Notes: generated by a model not told the origin, from the letters alone. Positions 24,112 to 37,592 are shown, counted from the first letter of the stretch. The stretch is 64,000 bases of DNA from Scortum barcoo (GCA_023238725.1 CM041538.1:7919380-7983379); one strand, 5' to 3'. Program-made: numbers and translations.

Positions 24112-27100
24112 AGAAATTCCTGTTTTCTTGTTCATTCTTGATACTGCTGACTTCCAGAATTCAGTGTCAGTATTCTGCAAAAACAAACCCAATCCTTCAA
24201 AATGCAAGGCCAAATGTCAGGAAATCATGAGCCATCCTAACTATAAAATAAATTAAAAAATAAAAATCAATCTTTTCGGCTAACGGCTTGAAAAGCTGAC
24301 ATTTGAATGATGATGAAGATTTTGGCGAGGCCTGGGTGATTTGGCAGTGGTTGTGGTTCCATTTACTCTGAGCCCTTATTTTCACATGAAGATTGGATAT
24401 CATCAAAAGTCATCGCCTTTGAGAAATTTCCTCCTGGCAATTTCTCAGTCCATCTCTTTTCATCTTGCCACCAAATAGGATGGACAGAGAAGGAAGGAAA
24501 AGGGAGGGAAAAGGAGCTAATTTGCGTCCCTCTATCTAGAATTTAGTAGGCAGGAAAAAGAGAGATTTCAATCATTATAAGAAGATAACCTTTAGACTGC
24601 AGCTGTTTGCTTGCAGAGTAATTGTTTCCTTGAAAACTTGTTTCTCTGCTGAATCTTCTCCCCTTTGGGTTTTGCTGAATACTAACTTATCAGTTCTATC
24701 TCTCTGTCCTCCTATCCATCTGTCTCTCTACTCTCTTCCCTTCTCTCTCGCAAAATTCTCACTTTCTCTGTCTCACACTCTCACACATTCCCTCTCTGTC
24801 TGCATAATTGGAAGTTTTTACAGCATTTTGGTCACGATAATGAGTGCACATAACTCCCCGTCTTTTTTCTTCTTTCTCCCTTCTCTGTTGTCTTTTTACT
24901 GTTAATGCCCCGTTCTCTCTCCCTCTGTTGTCACTCTGTCTCTTTTTCAACATTACAGCCTCCTTTCCTGGGTTCTCTTTCTTTTTCAACCCCTCCCTTT
25001 CTTAGCATCAACCTCCCGCCGCTCTCACATCCTCACCCTCTGTCCCCTGTCTTGTTTGATGGTGCTTTTGATGGAAGAGGAGTTGGTGGAATAGCTGATG
25101 TCTTCCTCTTTCCTGTGAATGCAACTAGTTTGCTCTGTTATGACTCTGTGAAATGAACTATGAAACTCTGTGATACTCATCCAACACATTACTTTTTTTA
25201 CACTGATTTGAATACCATGAGTGTTTTTTGAATACAAAACTGGTAAAAATTTGAATATTTTAGGCAAGGACATTTCCATACTATTCACTAATTTTCCCCG
25301 AAACATGTAGGAAGAAATGAAATCCCTGACTGGATTATGTTTACTACCAATGTTTGTTTGTTTTCCAGGTTAGGAGGTTAAAGTTTTTGTATTTGTGCAC
25401 AAAAGTCATAGGTCTGGGTAGATGGTGGTCGACAAAGTGCAGGACTTCTGCACATCAGAAGACAGGCGTTTGCATCATACTGAAGCACTTTGAGTAAGGT
25501 TAGTGAAAATGATGGTTTTGCTTTTGGTTTCCTTAACACGACCATAAAAATGTTTGAAGTCCTCCTCCACTCAAAAAGGCGTCACTTCATACTTCATTTG
25601 GATGTCTGAGCTGCACTGTGCAGAATGATGCAAGTGCAGAGTTTGACACTAGAAGGTTGTTTTCATAGCTGTCAAAGTTTGGAGGGCAGTTGAGGTCCAA
25701 TAGGCAACTCACACAAGTGTGATGTGGAAACTGGAAACACTGGGAATTGAACTTTTAACTACCTAATATTTGCATGTTCATATATTTGCTTTCTTTCAAA
25801 GATGGAGAGAGAAGTAGATGTCACTTTAAACTTCGCATTGGAACTTTTTTGGGTGGAAAAAACACAACAGCTGTCTAAAAACATGTATGAATGTTTAAAA
25901 TACTTTCATCAAATCACAAGACAAATTGAGACACATGGATAGTTACACTGATGAAAAATCAATCCAATCCAATGAAGGATTTGTTTCTTTCATATAATTT
26001 TTTTTTTCATATAATATTTGCTAAAAGGATGCATACCTTTGATGGTTTTTGAGTAACTTAACTAATTCGACTCTGATTGCTGCATTTTTCCTCGTCCACG
26101 CATCAATGATGTTACAAATTGACATCATTTTAAAGGATGTCTACCTTCAAAGCGAGTCTCTGTCAGAATATGGCTCTCAGTTTTAGCTGCATATAGCAAC
26201 TCCTCAAGAAGAAGCAAATGCAAGATTCAAAGGCACATTGTCTCAGAAACGCAACATTAGTTTCCAGTCAATTTGTCATGAAAATAAAACACAAAAAACA
26301 ATCAGCCAAACCAGAGGAACTGCACTCTGGGCAATTAATCACTGTTATTTCCTTTCTCTCCACACTTGTGGTTATGTGGTTATTGCGTCCTTCCACCCTA
26401 AATCCTTCCAGCGATATTACTGTATCTCAGGATTCTTGGTGCAATTTTTCTTGCTTGTCGACATTTCAGTCAATAATTCCACCACCTGTAGCAAGGCGTA
26501 AAAGTGGGACTTAAACACTCCGATCATGTATGTGATTAGTTAAATTCTCACAAAGGGGAGGCTTCATTAATCTCCATCAAACATGTCCTGAGCAATTTTG
26601 TTGATTTTAAGTGACTTAATCATTAAAAAGAAGATAAAATGAACAGTGAACAATCACTAGAATGAACAATCACTTCTCTTTAAATTACTAACCCCAACCA
26701 TGTTTACACATCCTGCAGAGCACACAGGAGATACTGAGGCCAAATACGGTAAAAATAGATTGAATCCGATGTCACATTATTAAGCTCCAATTCGGGGGCT
26801 GATGTTACGGTGGTGTATCGGTGGGATTGAGGCTAGGAGAGGGCATGAGGGTGGATGCCTGGATCAGTGCCCTGGCTCAGTGCTAAATCCCATCGTTCAT
26901 CCCTATCAGTATGGAAGAGATGAGAGCTGGTCTTTAGCCCCCCCAGCCCCCAGGGAAAGACACGAGGCAGAGTGAGAATTAAATGTTTAAATGTGAAATG
27001 GGCTATTAGTGAACCACTAAAATACAAATGGTTTTAGATGCGTGCAGATTAAAAGTGTCTTTGACAAAGGGCAATGGTTGCATGGCACTAGCACAGCTAC

Positions 27101-29170
27101 ATGCTACAGGGGTGAATTTAAGCACCAACTTGATCTCTGACTCCAATCCGCACTTCACAGTTTCCTCTTTCCCACCGTTGGAGGGCTGAGATGGCTTAGC
27201 GAGGAGCCAAGCGGCAAAATGCTGCTCTGGTTTTAAATAGATGGCTGAGGCTATGGATGGCTGTCTCTTATTCCCTCTACCTCTGTCTGCTTGATTCTCT
27301 CATTAGTTCACTGCTTCCATCTCAGTTTTTTCCACCTTGGCTGCAACATTTGTCTGAGACGGTCTGTCCCTGCCTGTCTGCCCTTCCCTTTGTCTTTCCC
27401 TTTTTTCCGCTCCCCTCTTCTCACATCTGTCTCATTAGCTGATGTGCCCTGCTCGCCCATGGCAACTTTATGCTATCATGTGACCCTGTACCTCAGCAGG
27501 CCTCCAATTAACACGCCGCAGGTGGCTCAGGTAGCAGAATGGAGGATCATCCCTTTCTTTCACCTCACCCTCGACTTGTTCCCTCTCCCCATGCCATTGC
27601 CTTACTTTTTGTCTTTCCTTTCCCTCCTTCCTTCCCTCTTTTCCTGCCCATTCATTTGCACCATTAGAGGCTGACATTGCCTCCCCTATAGTGTGCCACT
27701 GTTTCACAATAAGTATTTCTAGAGTTATAAAAGGTGTATATCTCACCTGATATCAGATTCAAATTAGGGAACTATTGCCAAGATGTCCAGCCAATGTGTC
27801 GCATCATGAATAAAATTAAATGAAACCTGAAGCCCCTAATGGGTGATACTGCCCAAATTTAACAACAACTCTTCCAATTCCAGACCCAGAACAGCAGGAC
27901 TGTTTCCTGCCACAGCAGCATAATGAAAATGCCAAAGCAGGACATGCAGTAATATGGAGCTGGAGCTATATCTGGGCCATATATCTGTTAAAGCAGCTTT
28001 ATTTGGCTCAGTTCAGGCGAGTTGAGGCCAAAACAAAGTGTGACAGAGACAGATTAAATGCTGCTTTATCAGCCACGTGGACCAGAGGACTGGAAATCCC
28101 ATGATATTATTTGCAGTGATTTCTCACCTGATACCTGATTCCTGTTTTTTCCAACTTTTGTTTGAGGTTTCACTACAGGGTGCAGATGCACCGAAGTATA
28201 AATAAAGCAGGAAGAGAAGGTTTAGGGCTGCTAATAGAGGGAGATACAGGTCACACTGTGCTACAGGTGTTGCTCCCCTCAGTAGCATAAACATTATCCA
28301 TGAATAAAGACTAAAATGGCTAAATGGAAAACTAAAAGACTAAATTAAAACTAAAATTGTTTAATTATTTATGTAAGAGAATACAGGGTTCGGAAATATA
28401 TATCTGTAGTTTTCGGTGTTAGTGTATTCATTTTTGTGGAAGAATTTAACTCTCTGAGTACCTGATAATATTGTAAAGTGTTTCCAACATTTTCTACTCC
28501 ATAAATCTAAATCAGTCTGACAAAATATTGGATACATCTTGTGAATTATTTGAGGGCACTACTTCAAAGTACAACCTCAAAATGCACCGTCGCACTGGCT
28601 CAATACAAAAAAGTAGCTCTTCGTGCTCATATTATTATATCTATCGTGGAGCTGTTGCATTGCATTACATCATCACACAATAAAATCCTTAAATACATAA
28701 TTCAATTTTTTTCTCAGTGTATATGTTCCTGAATCAATAAAGAAGGGTGACTACAGTCTTGCATAGATGAAACTTTAGAAACTTCTCTGAAAGTGTTGTG
28801 CCATGATATATCTTTACTGTAGGACATTTGTATCAGATGTAGGAGGTATTAAACTTATCAAAAGTGAACCATTAAAAAAATTATTCAGAATCCAGAGCTG
28901 GCAATTAGACACTGCTTGATCGACCAGGTCACTGCAAGTTCTTGCATTTTTGTACATCCAGGCGCCAATTTACCCTCGTTAAATGAATTCATTGTTTACT
29001 GAACCAAATCAGTCTCTCCCTATTTACAGTATTTTTCTCTCATTATATCTCCTCCCACTCTTATTCCCAATACCCATCCAATCATCCAGCATGCACACAC
29101 ACGTACCAGTACAGTAAATACAATTGTTTGAATCAGCGGAAACATTGCCCCACTTCATTTGCATGACGCT

Positions 29171-29267
29171 GTGCAGATACACACTCATGCACATCTGACA
29201 TCTGTGCTGTAGATGTGCATGAGTGTGCAGATACACACTCATGCACATCTGACATCTGTGCTGTAGA
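29171..29267. repeat. Direct repeat with alternative 17-bp hairpins
   Basis: Two identical 43-base copies (29171-29213 and 29225-29267) are separated by 11 bases. Each copy contains CACACTCATGCACATCT (29180-29196 and 29234-29250). The central segment 29211-29227 (AGATGTGCATGAGTGTG) is its perfect reverse complement. The central arm can therefore pair with the left arm (14-base loop) or with the right arm (6-base loop), both with 17 perfect base pairs. Confidence 0.95.
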
Positions 29268-29867
29268 GATATCGCTGAGATTTCCAGGTGTTGCTGCTCT
29301 TTATAGACATTTTGTACTGAATCTTCTTTCTTTTAACAAGGGGCTGCATGACCAGTAATATCAAGATTGAAGCATGTCTGCAAAATCCTGTGCCACTGAT
29401 GTCTTGACTTGTAAAAGGTCTTTGGATTCATGCTGCCTGAGCTTTGTGCATGCCTCTTGAAAGAATTTCACAGGTTCAAAATGTCTTGATCTAAGCCTAA
29501 AATGCTTGTCAAAAAAAAAAAAACAACAACAACAAGAAAAAAAACATTTTCTTAATGCTATTTTGGATGTAGTATTGTGTTTCTGCCAGAAAACACTGAA
29601 AGAAGAAGAAAACCTGAGTTAGTCTGTTTGAGCAGTTGGAAAGTGGAAAGTGACTGTGATGTTGTTGAACAGTATCCACTGCGTGAGAGAAGCAATCAGC
29701 AATCACTCTTGTGAGTCTTGTTGAAGATCATCTGAGGAGGAAAAGGACTCTACATCCGTAGTGCCAAGCTCTTTGATATTAATTTAGATAGGGGTTATGT
29801 TGCCTGGCTTAGTATTTACTTTTGAGAAGGAAAAAAAAGCAAATTTGATGCAAAGCAAGTTCAAATC
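29268..29867. other. Non-coding stretch, nothing recognised
   Basis: It contains a short A-rich run at 29511-29545. No gene or mobile element was recognised. Confidence 0.5.
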
Positions 29868-30115
29868 AATCAATCAAATTTATTTATTTAAAACATCCTT
29901 TGCTTCGGAGGGCTTTACAATCTGTACAGTTGTGACACCCTTCTGTCCTTAGACCCTCGAACCGGGTCAGGAAAAACTTCAAAAAAACCCTTTATGGGAA
30001 AAAGAAGAAATCCTGAGGAAGAGCCACAGATGAGGGATCCCTGTCCCTGGGACGGACAGACGTGCAATTAGATGCCACATGTACAGAGAACATCATCAAT
30101 CATATAGGGAATTAT
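29868..30115 (-). mobile_element. L2-like LINE, 3'-UTR-only copy (minus strand)
   Basis: It matches the 3' end of the LINE at 8917-11040 nearly word for word: CGGAGGGCTTTACAATCTGT, CAGTTGTGACACCC, CTGTCCTTAGACCCTCGA, GAAGAGCCACAGATGAGGGA and GACGGACAGACGTGCAAT. It lies in the same orientation and breaks off after about 245 bases. It is a severely 5'-truncated insertion of the same family. The TCAATCAATCAAATTT stretch at its left edge is the 3' tail. Confidence 0.85.
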
Positions 30116-30163
30116 ACAGTTGTTGGAAATGTTTTCAAAAACTATTTTTGTGCACTCATTAAA

Positions 30164-30223
30164 CTCTCTCTCTCTATCTCTCTCTCTCTCTCACTCACAC
30201 ACACATACACACACACACACACT
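30164..30223. repeat. (CT)n(CA)n compound microsatellite
   Basis: A CT run interrupted by one TATC passes into CACTCACAC and a CA run. Confidence 0.9.
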
Positions 30224-33200
30224 GCTGCCCATTTACTTGGGAGCTCCAAACTAAAGACAAAGCCTCTGTCAAGTGGGATTTAGCAGCGACATGGGCAGAG
30301 TTGGCTGGAACTGTGAGTGACATCATTTGGAGCAGCGCCTCTTCTGCATGAACAGGAGGGTTATAAAAGGAGCCGGAGGAGGACAGGGAGCAGCGTGACG
30401 TATTAGACATTTTCACTGTGTGTATGTGTGTGTGAGAGAGACAGAGAGGAAGTCTCTGTGTGTTTATATATCCTGCTGTGCGTGATTCTTGTCTGTCTGT
30501 GTCTGTATGTGAGACTTTCAACACGAGATAAGCCTGATGGATGCCGTTACAGTTGTCTGGCAGCTTTGTTAATCATAGTCATTACTGCGAGCGAGAGATA
30601 CACAGAGACAGAGAGAGAGTGGAGACAAAGACATCTAGCACATTCACAGGTTGTATGCAATATAAACAGCAAAGCAATGACATCCTTGTCAGAGATCTCA
30701 CTGTGCTCTGTGCTACCCATTATATCCTCCAGTCATGCTCACACCAGGATCATGCTTGATCTGTCACTCAGTCATTGTGCTGAGGATTGTGAGTGAAGTT
30801 CTGAGGGGGATCTCAGAATGCAACTATAACGAGATACAACCAAGGTAAGTAACTGCAACATCCCAGAAAATGCGCAGGAATTACGAAGATAATCGTTGCT
30901 GTAGTTTATGCGTGTGCTTACAAATGCATGCATAACACAAATTTGATTCTTATCCGCTTGAATATTGCACACACGCACACAGACTCTCTTGTTTGAGAGA
31001 GTGAATGAGCTTTCCAAGATCCTCACCTTCACGTAAGAAGGAACAGGAAGAGAGCAATGTGTGTGCCAGGCGTACATCAAAGCACCCTGCACTGAATCTG
31101 TCTTTGCTCTGCCCTGTCTGTCATTTTCAATTCTAAGGAGTGCTAAAATTGTCACAGTCTTTCTATTAATCTCAGTAAACACTTCCTGGATGCTCACTGA
31201 GCTGCTCCATTATGATGACAAAATCAACACGGCCCACTACTGCAATCCATCAGTCAATATGCATAGGGGCAAATGTGATGGAAATGCAAACAGCTGCAGT
31301 GCAATAACAAGTTGCTGGGTTTTCCCCAAAGAACAATGTGTCTGAAGCTGTATAAGTGGGGAGTCTTGGAAACCTTTTAGTAAATTTCTTTTCACCTTTG
31401 GATGAAAATGATATTTCTGCCTTGTACAACCGTTGCCATGAATACATGCCAGTTTCTTGTATTGATTATGTTCCCAGCTTAAGCATTTTCCAATATTTTC
31501 AGTCATGTGTTTGTCTTTTTGTTGATTTCAGACGCAAATTCTGCTCCACACACATATGAACTCTGCTGTATTGGCTGATTGACTCATTGATTGATTATAT
31601 GAATGAGTAAATGATGGATGAATGGCACAGATGAGTGGAAGAATCACCCTAAGGTCATGGAGGACAACCGCTCACAGTTCATGTTTCTGATCCGCCCCAT
31701 GTGGCACACATTGTTTTTGGTGCTTGTGCACACTGTAACCCACATACGAGTGCAAGGCAAGCACAAGCAAGTATTGATTGCGCAGAATGGAGCTCACGAA
31801 AATATTGATTGCTGGGAAATGTTCCACAATGAAGAGCCTGCATAATAACGGCAGAGAAACAGAACACACAATGAGCTGCTGCACCCAGTGTATTTTATTT
31901 TGGAGGAAAAGCGTAGTTAATAAGCGGAAGTGGAATTTTGATGATATGATCTTGATTTTCCTTAGGTTAACGTAAGTGTTTTCAAGGCACACTCAAGGCT
32001 CAGAGCCATGTCGGTTGGGAGTACCTGTTCCACAGCACCTGGGGCGAAGTTAAGACGATAATGGAGGTTAGGAGGGCAAAGCCTCTCACATGGAGGGGTA
32101 CTACCAATTCCAACAATGTCAAGATCCTGAGATAAACCTGGCTAAACATCCCTGCAAAGTGTAGGTTGAGGGTCACAAGGTTAAGTTGTACCAATATTTG
32201 TCTTTCTATGACTCTGAGCCAAAGAGTTTCTGGATTCTGTCTACTTGTTCTCATTCATTACAATATTGCTATTAGATTGGGATAAAATATTTAAGCGTGT
32301 CCCCTGCTACTATGATTGATGCTGAAAATGAAGCCCGTCTACAGGGAACAAGCTCCGTATTGTAAATGCAATTAACAACACAAGATCTGTTTATGATGAG
32401 AAGCGCAAGCAGGTACAGCAGCAGCTTTCCTTGCACCTCGCCATACTTTGTGTGTTTTTTGATTGTCTGCGCTGCACAAACACCATATGGTCCGGATTGC
32501 TCAAACCAAAAGAAATTTAGTCAGTCATCACGGGAGCCAGTCTAATGAAACAAATGGCTCTGCTGTAGGGTGGGCGACCCAGGAGGAATACGTCTCTGAC
32601 CCATTTTTTGCTCCAGACCATTGGTTTAAGATACCAGGACATATGGTGGTGGTTGTAGGGTGTATTTTGTGTTTGAACTGAGGAAAAAAAGAGCGTGGGT
32701 TCACCAGTTTTGTTTAGAGACAGATGTGTGCTGTGGTATTGTGTAGCCTGGAGTGACAGCTCCCTGAATAAAATCAGCCAACCACCATTCTCTCCTATTT
32801 CCTCTCCAAATGACTGTTAATGCAAGGACAGGCAGCATGTGTGAATGCTGCTATTAGCATCACAAAACACTACAGATAAAGCAAAATATGATAAATGGAA
32901 CACCTGTTTTGTTTTAACACTGTGTAGGTTTTTTCATCCATACAGTTCTGGTATCCTCAAATAAGCACATACAAAATCAATAGAAAACCATTTCTGCTGT
33001 AGCAAACAAGTGGATGTTTGATATGTTCTTTTCCCACCAATCCTTTCTTTAAGGTATTCAGACGGGGTTTAAGGGTTGACAAAGGCCATCTTGTCAAAGC
33101 TTCACTTGACCTATTTTAATCGCCTCTTGTTCGGCTTAGGCTCCATGGTGCCAGCACGTGGTGATCTAAACTGACCTCTATCATAGAGCTCAGGAGGGAC

Positions 33201-33360
33201 TCAGTAGAAGAACAGACCAGAGCCCCATTCTCGCTGCCTGAGTCCTTGCACTTAATCCCTGAGGGAGGTTGTTTGTGGGCGATATCACTACAAGAGTATA
33301 GCAAACACCCCCCCATGGAGAAAACCAACCGCAGTGTGTTGCTAGCTTCACTTCTCACTA

Positions 33361-33364
<4 letters not shown>

Positions 33365-33401
<37 letters not shown>

Positions 33402-33432
33402 ACACACACACACACACACACAACACACACAC
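33365..33432. repeat. (CT)n(CA)n compound microsatellite
   Basis: About 32 bases of CT, a GTCT break, then about 34 bases of CA with one interruption. Confidence 0.95.
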
Positions 33433-36400
33433 ATCACTTTCCACTGGTCACTGGTATATGGCTTGTACATATACACATTTTTACACAACTTCCATCAGTC
33501 TACCTCCACGGACCCTCCATGTCTGGCCCAGTGTCCCCCTTGAAAGAAAACACACATACACACACGTACACACACACAAAAGGATGCACGAACATGCACA
33601 CACACCTGCGAAACCCCGGTAAGTGACATCACTCACTTTTATATGGTCAGCTGAGTCAGCAGCTCTCCATTTCACTCTGGTGGGGGGGTTTGACCAGAGA
33701 CTGTCTGTGATTTCCTTTCTCGGTCCAGCCCTACATTCATCACTGTTCTCTTTCATTCTTCTCTGTTCGAACATTGAGGAAGGAACAATAATACTAGATC
33801 AGGAAATGTCTCCTTTACAAGTGTATGCCATTACTGATTGCATGCAACTAGTCCTTAAATCACTTGACTGCAAAAAATCAATGGTAGCTCAGGGTTAGGA
33901 CTAAATGCAGACCCCATAGGGTTTGGTATTTTGTTTAAGGACACTTTAGGAGGGCTAAAGAAGGAATATGATGTAAGTAAGGAATATTCACATACCATTA
34001 TAAACAATTAAGGGGTTTCAAGAGTCCAACAAGAGATAATAAAATATTCAGTTCGCAATTACTTGTGAGAGAAAGGATTAATTTCTAGTACCACTTTTCC
34101 GTTGCTTAGTTTCCTTTAGAGAGAAAAGGAGACTATTACTTCTTGTTTATTGCTCTCCTCCTGATGTTGTTTACTGCTTGGACAGAAGGATTAAGCCTGA
34201 TCTCAATTTTCTGTCTTCATCCCCTTGTTCTTAATTCCATTTAAATGCTTGTCTGAACAGAAGCCAGGTCGTCCCTATAGCCTACTTTCCATCTCATTTT
34301 ATTAACATTGTTGCTGCTCTCCAGTTAAATCCCTGCTGAATAGCAGATAATTGGACGTACCCTGGTGTTTCAGTGGGTGAAGACACATTGCCCACTCATG
34401 GTGTCATGACTTCTGACCTCCGCTGTGCATTCACCTCCTCTGGCCTCTTGGACCAAAAGCACAAAGACACAAGAGTATGCAATGGAAAGAGTCAACATGT
34501 GATAGTTTTGTTTGTGATCTTGCACATTAATGTGCAGAAGGTCTTATAGTTTCTTACCCACATTAAAAAGGAATGAGCTCTTTATCAGCACCACTGTGTT
34601 TGTTAATAGTAATATGTTTGTTTTTTTTTACATTTAGTATGATATTTCCAAAGATTCTCTTATCTTTGTGTTGCAGGATGTTTGTGTATTGTGGTTCTGA
34701 CAGAGTAGTGAAAAATGCTGAAATGTTGACAAAAATGCTAACAAGCATTCTTGAGCAATGAAAGTAACAAGAGAAACTGTTTTTCCAGAATATGAGAGAA
34801 GTCCTGTGGTGGGAGACACACGAACTGCAATTACAACAAGAAATTACACGTCAACATACCACCTATTTGGATGGAAACCAACAAAGTTTCATGTGTGTAC
34901 ATGGAAATTAGACATTACGAAAGTAATTGGAAATGCCATTTATGATTTGCATTTAGATGAGCAGATTTTTGTTTTGTACAGAAACTGTTATGATCAAGCT
35001 TGTGGGAAACAGTGCAGGTGAGAGAGTCAACCATGCTGACCGAGCAAGGTTCAGTGCAACAGAAATAAGACTTTGCTTATTTATATACATACAGTCATGC
35101 ACATAGAGAGTGCAAGCTAATAATATCTTTATTTTCTGGTGTCATTGTTTATTAAAATGGTTGGAAGCAAATAAAGGTTCATAAGTAAATAGACTGCTTG
35201 GAGCGAAAGCGATTCGCAAAGTATTGTGAGCACAGTGATTGCGATGCGTGTTGGTTAAGTTGCAATTTAAACATGACAGGAACTTGGTGAAAGAAAAATT
35301 TAAATCCTGATAAAGAAATTTGTTGTTTTTGTATTTTTTACACATAACATAGGGTGAAAGACTCTAAAAGAAAGTTGTTATCTGCACGATACTGATGCCA
35401 TTGCAGCCATCACAGAAAGTACACCAGCCAAGCTATTTTGATATCAAAGGAAAGACAGAAGGAAAGAAAGACTATGATGAGTTCTTGCAGAGTCAACGTC
35501 AAAGTCATGTCAAGGAGTTCTTCTGAGCAACAAACAAAATAAGTCAGGCACAAGGTAAATGTAGGTGATCTAAGAGTTTAGTGAGCACTGGAATTGCCCG
35601 TGGGTTGTTTACTTCAGCAGAACTTGAGTCATCCGAGCAGTCAGCTAAATTCTACCCTGGATTTCTTCTTCGGAACACATGTCTCCTAATCACGCTGCTG
35701 TACCTCTAAGATTAAGAGTTTTTAAGTCCTGTTAGACATGACGCGAGGATGTGCAAATCAATATTTGGTAAGCCAGCTCAAGCTGCGAGAACTTTTGACT
35801 CATCACTGACTCCCCTCCCCTCCTCGGCTCTCCCCCCTCCCCTCTCCCCTCTCTCATCCCTTCTACACTCCTCTCCTCTCAGGTTCACTGCACCCGGACG
35901 ACCCCCTGCTGTGACCTTTCACCTGTGCCTGCCTAATGATCTAATCTCTCCTTTTCCCTCCGTTTGTACCACCTCTCCATCCCTCTCTCTTGTCTCCCAG
36001 GGGACAATGCGATTGAGGACTCAGAGGGAAGAGGGCAGATTGGGTCTGCCCTTTCCGGCTGCTTTGTCTCCTTTCACCTTCACCCCCGTCTACCCTCTCC
36101 AGTCGCTCCCCTCTTCCTCTCTTTCTCCCTATCTCTCTTCCCTGTGCTTTTTGCGTCCCTGTATCTCCATCCACCAAAGAGTCCGATCTGAATGAGCAAT
36201 GCTTCTCACTCTTTACCCTGATGTGTAGGTTGGGACCCGATGGAGCAGGTTATGTTGGAGGAATACTGATGGCAGAGGGGGGAGAGAGCTAAACGAGTCA
36301 CACAGAGGCATCTGGCAGACGGACAATGGGGAAAAGGGAAGCAGTCAGTATTTAATTCAAACAGCCGAGAGCCTGAGTGTGAAATTGGCTCAGATGCTCC

Positions 36401-36997
36401 AAGATAGAGGAGAATAAGGCTTATTCTCTGTTATTCTAACAACAAATTTTAGTATTCATGAGGCTTATTCAACACGCCTTACAAATAAGGCTCATAAATG
36501 TGAAATTTGTTGTTTACTCCTTTCTTTTTTGCCATCATTTTTGAAGCTGCAAATTAAAAGCCAAAGAATTTACAGGCTTTTCCCTGAACAACCAACCTAT
36601 GTTTGCATCGCAGCGTGATCGCTCCTGATTAAATTGTCTGCGTCAAAGTCACAGCTCAGCCTAGGGGGGTGGAGTAAACAGCCCTATTAGCTGTTAACAA
36701 AGCCTCCCAGATATGAAACCATGCCTGCGTTTGGTGCTAAAGCCAATGGGAGATTATCCAGACTGCAAATACATGGGAGATGGAGATGCCCTTTGTACCA
36801 CACAACAGAGGGCATTTCATGGGCAGAGCACTGATCCCCTTACTGGTGTGCAGTTGAGGCAATGTAATCCCAAATTATTTAACCAGATTACTAGAGCATG
36901 AGAAAAATAAAAATTCTGCCTTGAAATTATGTATGGGGGATTTATGTGGTAAGATATGAGCTCCAGTGTCAGTGTGATTATGTCCCTCTAGAGCCAG

Positions 36998-37150
36998 CAG
37001 TGGTGGAGGAAGCATTCAGGCCCTTTACTTAAGTTAAAGTACTGATACCAGACTGTAAAAATACTATGCTGCACATAAAACTCCTGCCTTCAAAAAGTTA
37101 CTAAAGTAAAACTGTCATATTATAATCAGGAAACTGTACTTTAAGTATTA
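36998..37150. mobile_element. MITE-like DNA transposon fragment (CAGTGGTGGAGGAAGCATTC type)
   Basis: It begins CAGTGGTGGAGGAAGCATTC, then CCCTTTACTTAAGTTAAAGT, ACTGTAAAAATACT and CTTAAG/TTAAAGTA words. This is a widespread teleost non-autonomous element with CAG-type hAT-like ends, recognised from memory. The other end was not found. Confidence 0.55.
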
Positions 37151-37289
37151 AGTATTATATATTTTATAATTAGATTATTATTTTTCATGTATTTTTGATG
37201 TAAAAGTAGGATTTTACTGTTGTAGTTGGCTGTGGGGAAGTTATTTTTATTCTTTTATCATTTTTTTAAGTTTATCTTGTATCAGACCC

Positions 37290-37592
37290 ATCATTATATT
37301 CATTGTGGATCAATTTGCTGATTATTTTCTCAACTGATTAATTGAGTTGTTAAACGGTGAGGTTTTTATTCAGATCCCAAAGTGATATCTTTGCACTGCT
37401 TGTTTTGTCCAATAATGCAAAACTCAAAAACTAAGTTAAGAGAATTCAAAGAAAAAATAGCGAGTCTAGAACAATTAAATGTTTGGGGAAAAAAAATTTA
37501 ATAAAAAAAAATTCAACAATGATGCGAAAAGTTGCCAATTATTATCTGTTGATTGACTAATCAGTTAATTGACTAATTGTTTCAGCTCTACT
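37290..37592. mobile_element. Non-autonomous DNA element (ATTAAT / GTTTCAGCTCTA type)
   Basis: It contains GATTATTTTCTCAACTGATT, CTTGTTTTGTCCAATAATG, and ends GACTAATTGTTTCAGCTCTA. The same layout recurs at 61138-61435, where it starts GGGCTGCAATGAAAAATTC and ends GACCAATTGTTTCAGCACTA. Ends resembling GGGCTGCAA and its complement TTGCAGCTC suggest terminal inverted repeats. Family from memory; this copy is decayed. Confidence 0.55.

Larger units (their letters stand above)
20894..29170. other. Long non-coding stretch with simple repeats and pyrimidine tracts
   Basis: No supported gene. Contents are a GT repeat at 22180-22233, a GT/TA repeat at 23248-23273, a GT repeat at 24081-24109, and strongly pyrimidine-rich stretches on the plus strand at about 24640-25060 and 27250-27640. 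An 89-codon minus-strand ORF at 21259-21528 has a protein-like charged composition but no recognised domain. Confidence 0.5.
30116..36990. other. Non-coding stretch with simple repeats
   Basis: No supported gene. It holds CT/CA compound repeats (30164-30223 and 33365-33432) and a C/T-rich tract near 35805-35880. Around 34677-35018 a weak exon-like interval is bounded by splice-like sites. ORFs elsewhere have random composition. Confidence 0.5.

Noticed and set aside
35941..36195. Overlapping ORFs on both strands in a C/T-rich region
   Set aside because: Composition is dictated by the pyrimidine tract; all frames give Ser/Pro/Leu or Arg/Glu/Gly-rich peptides without motifs.
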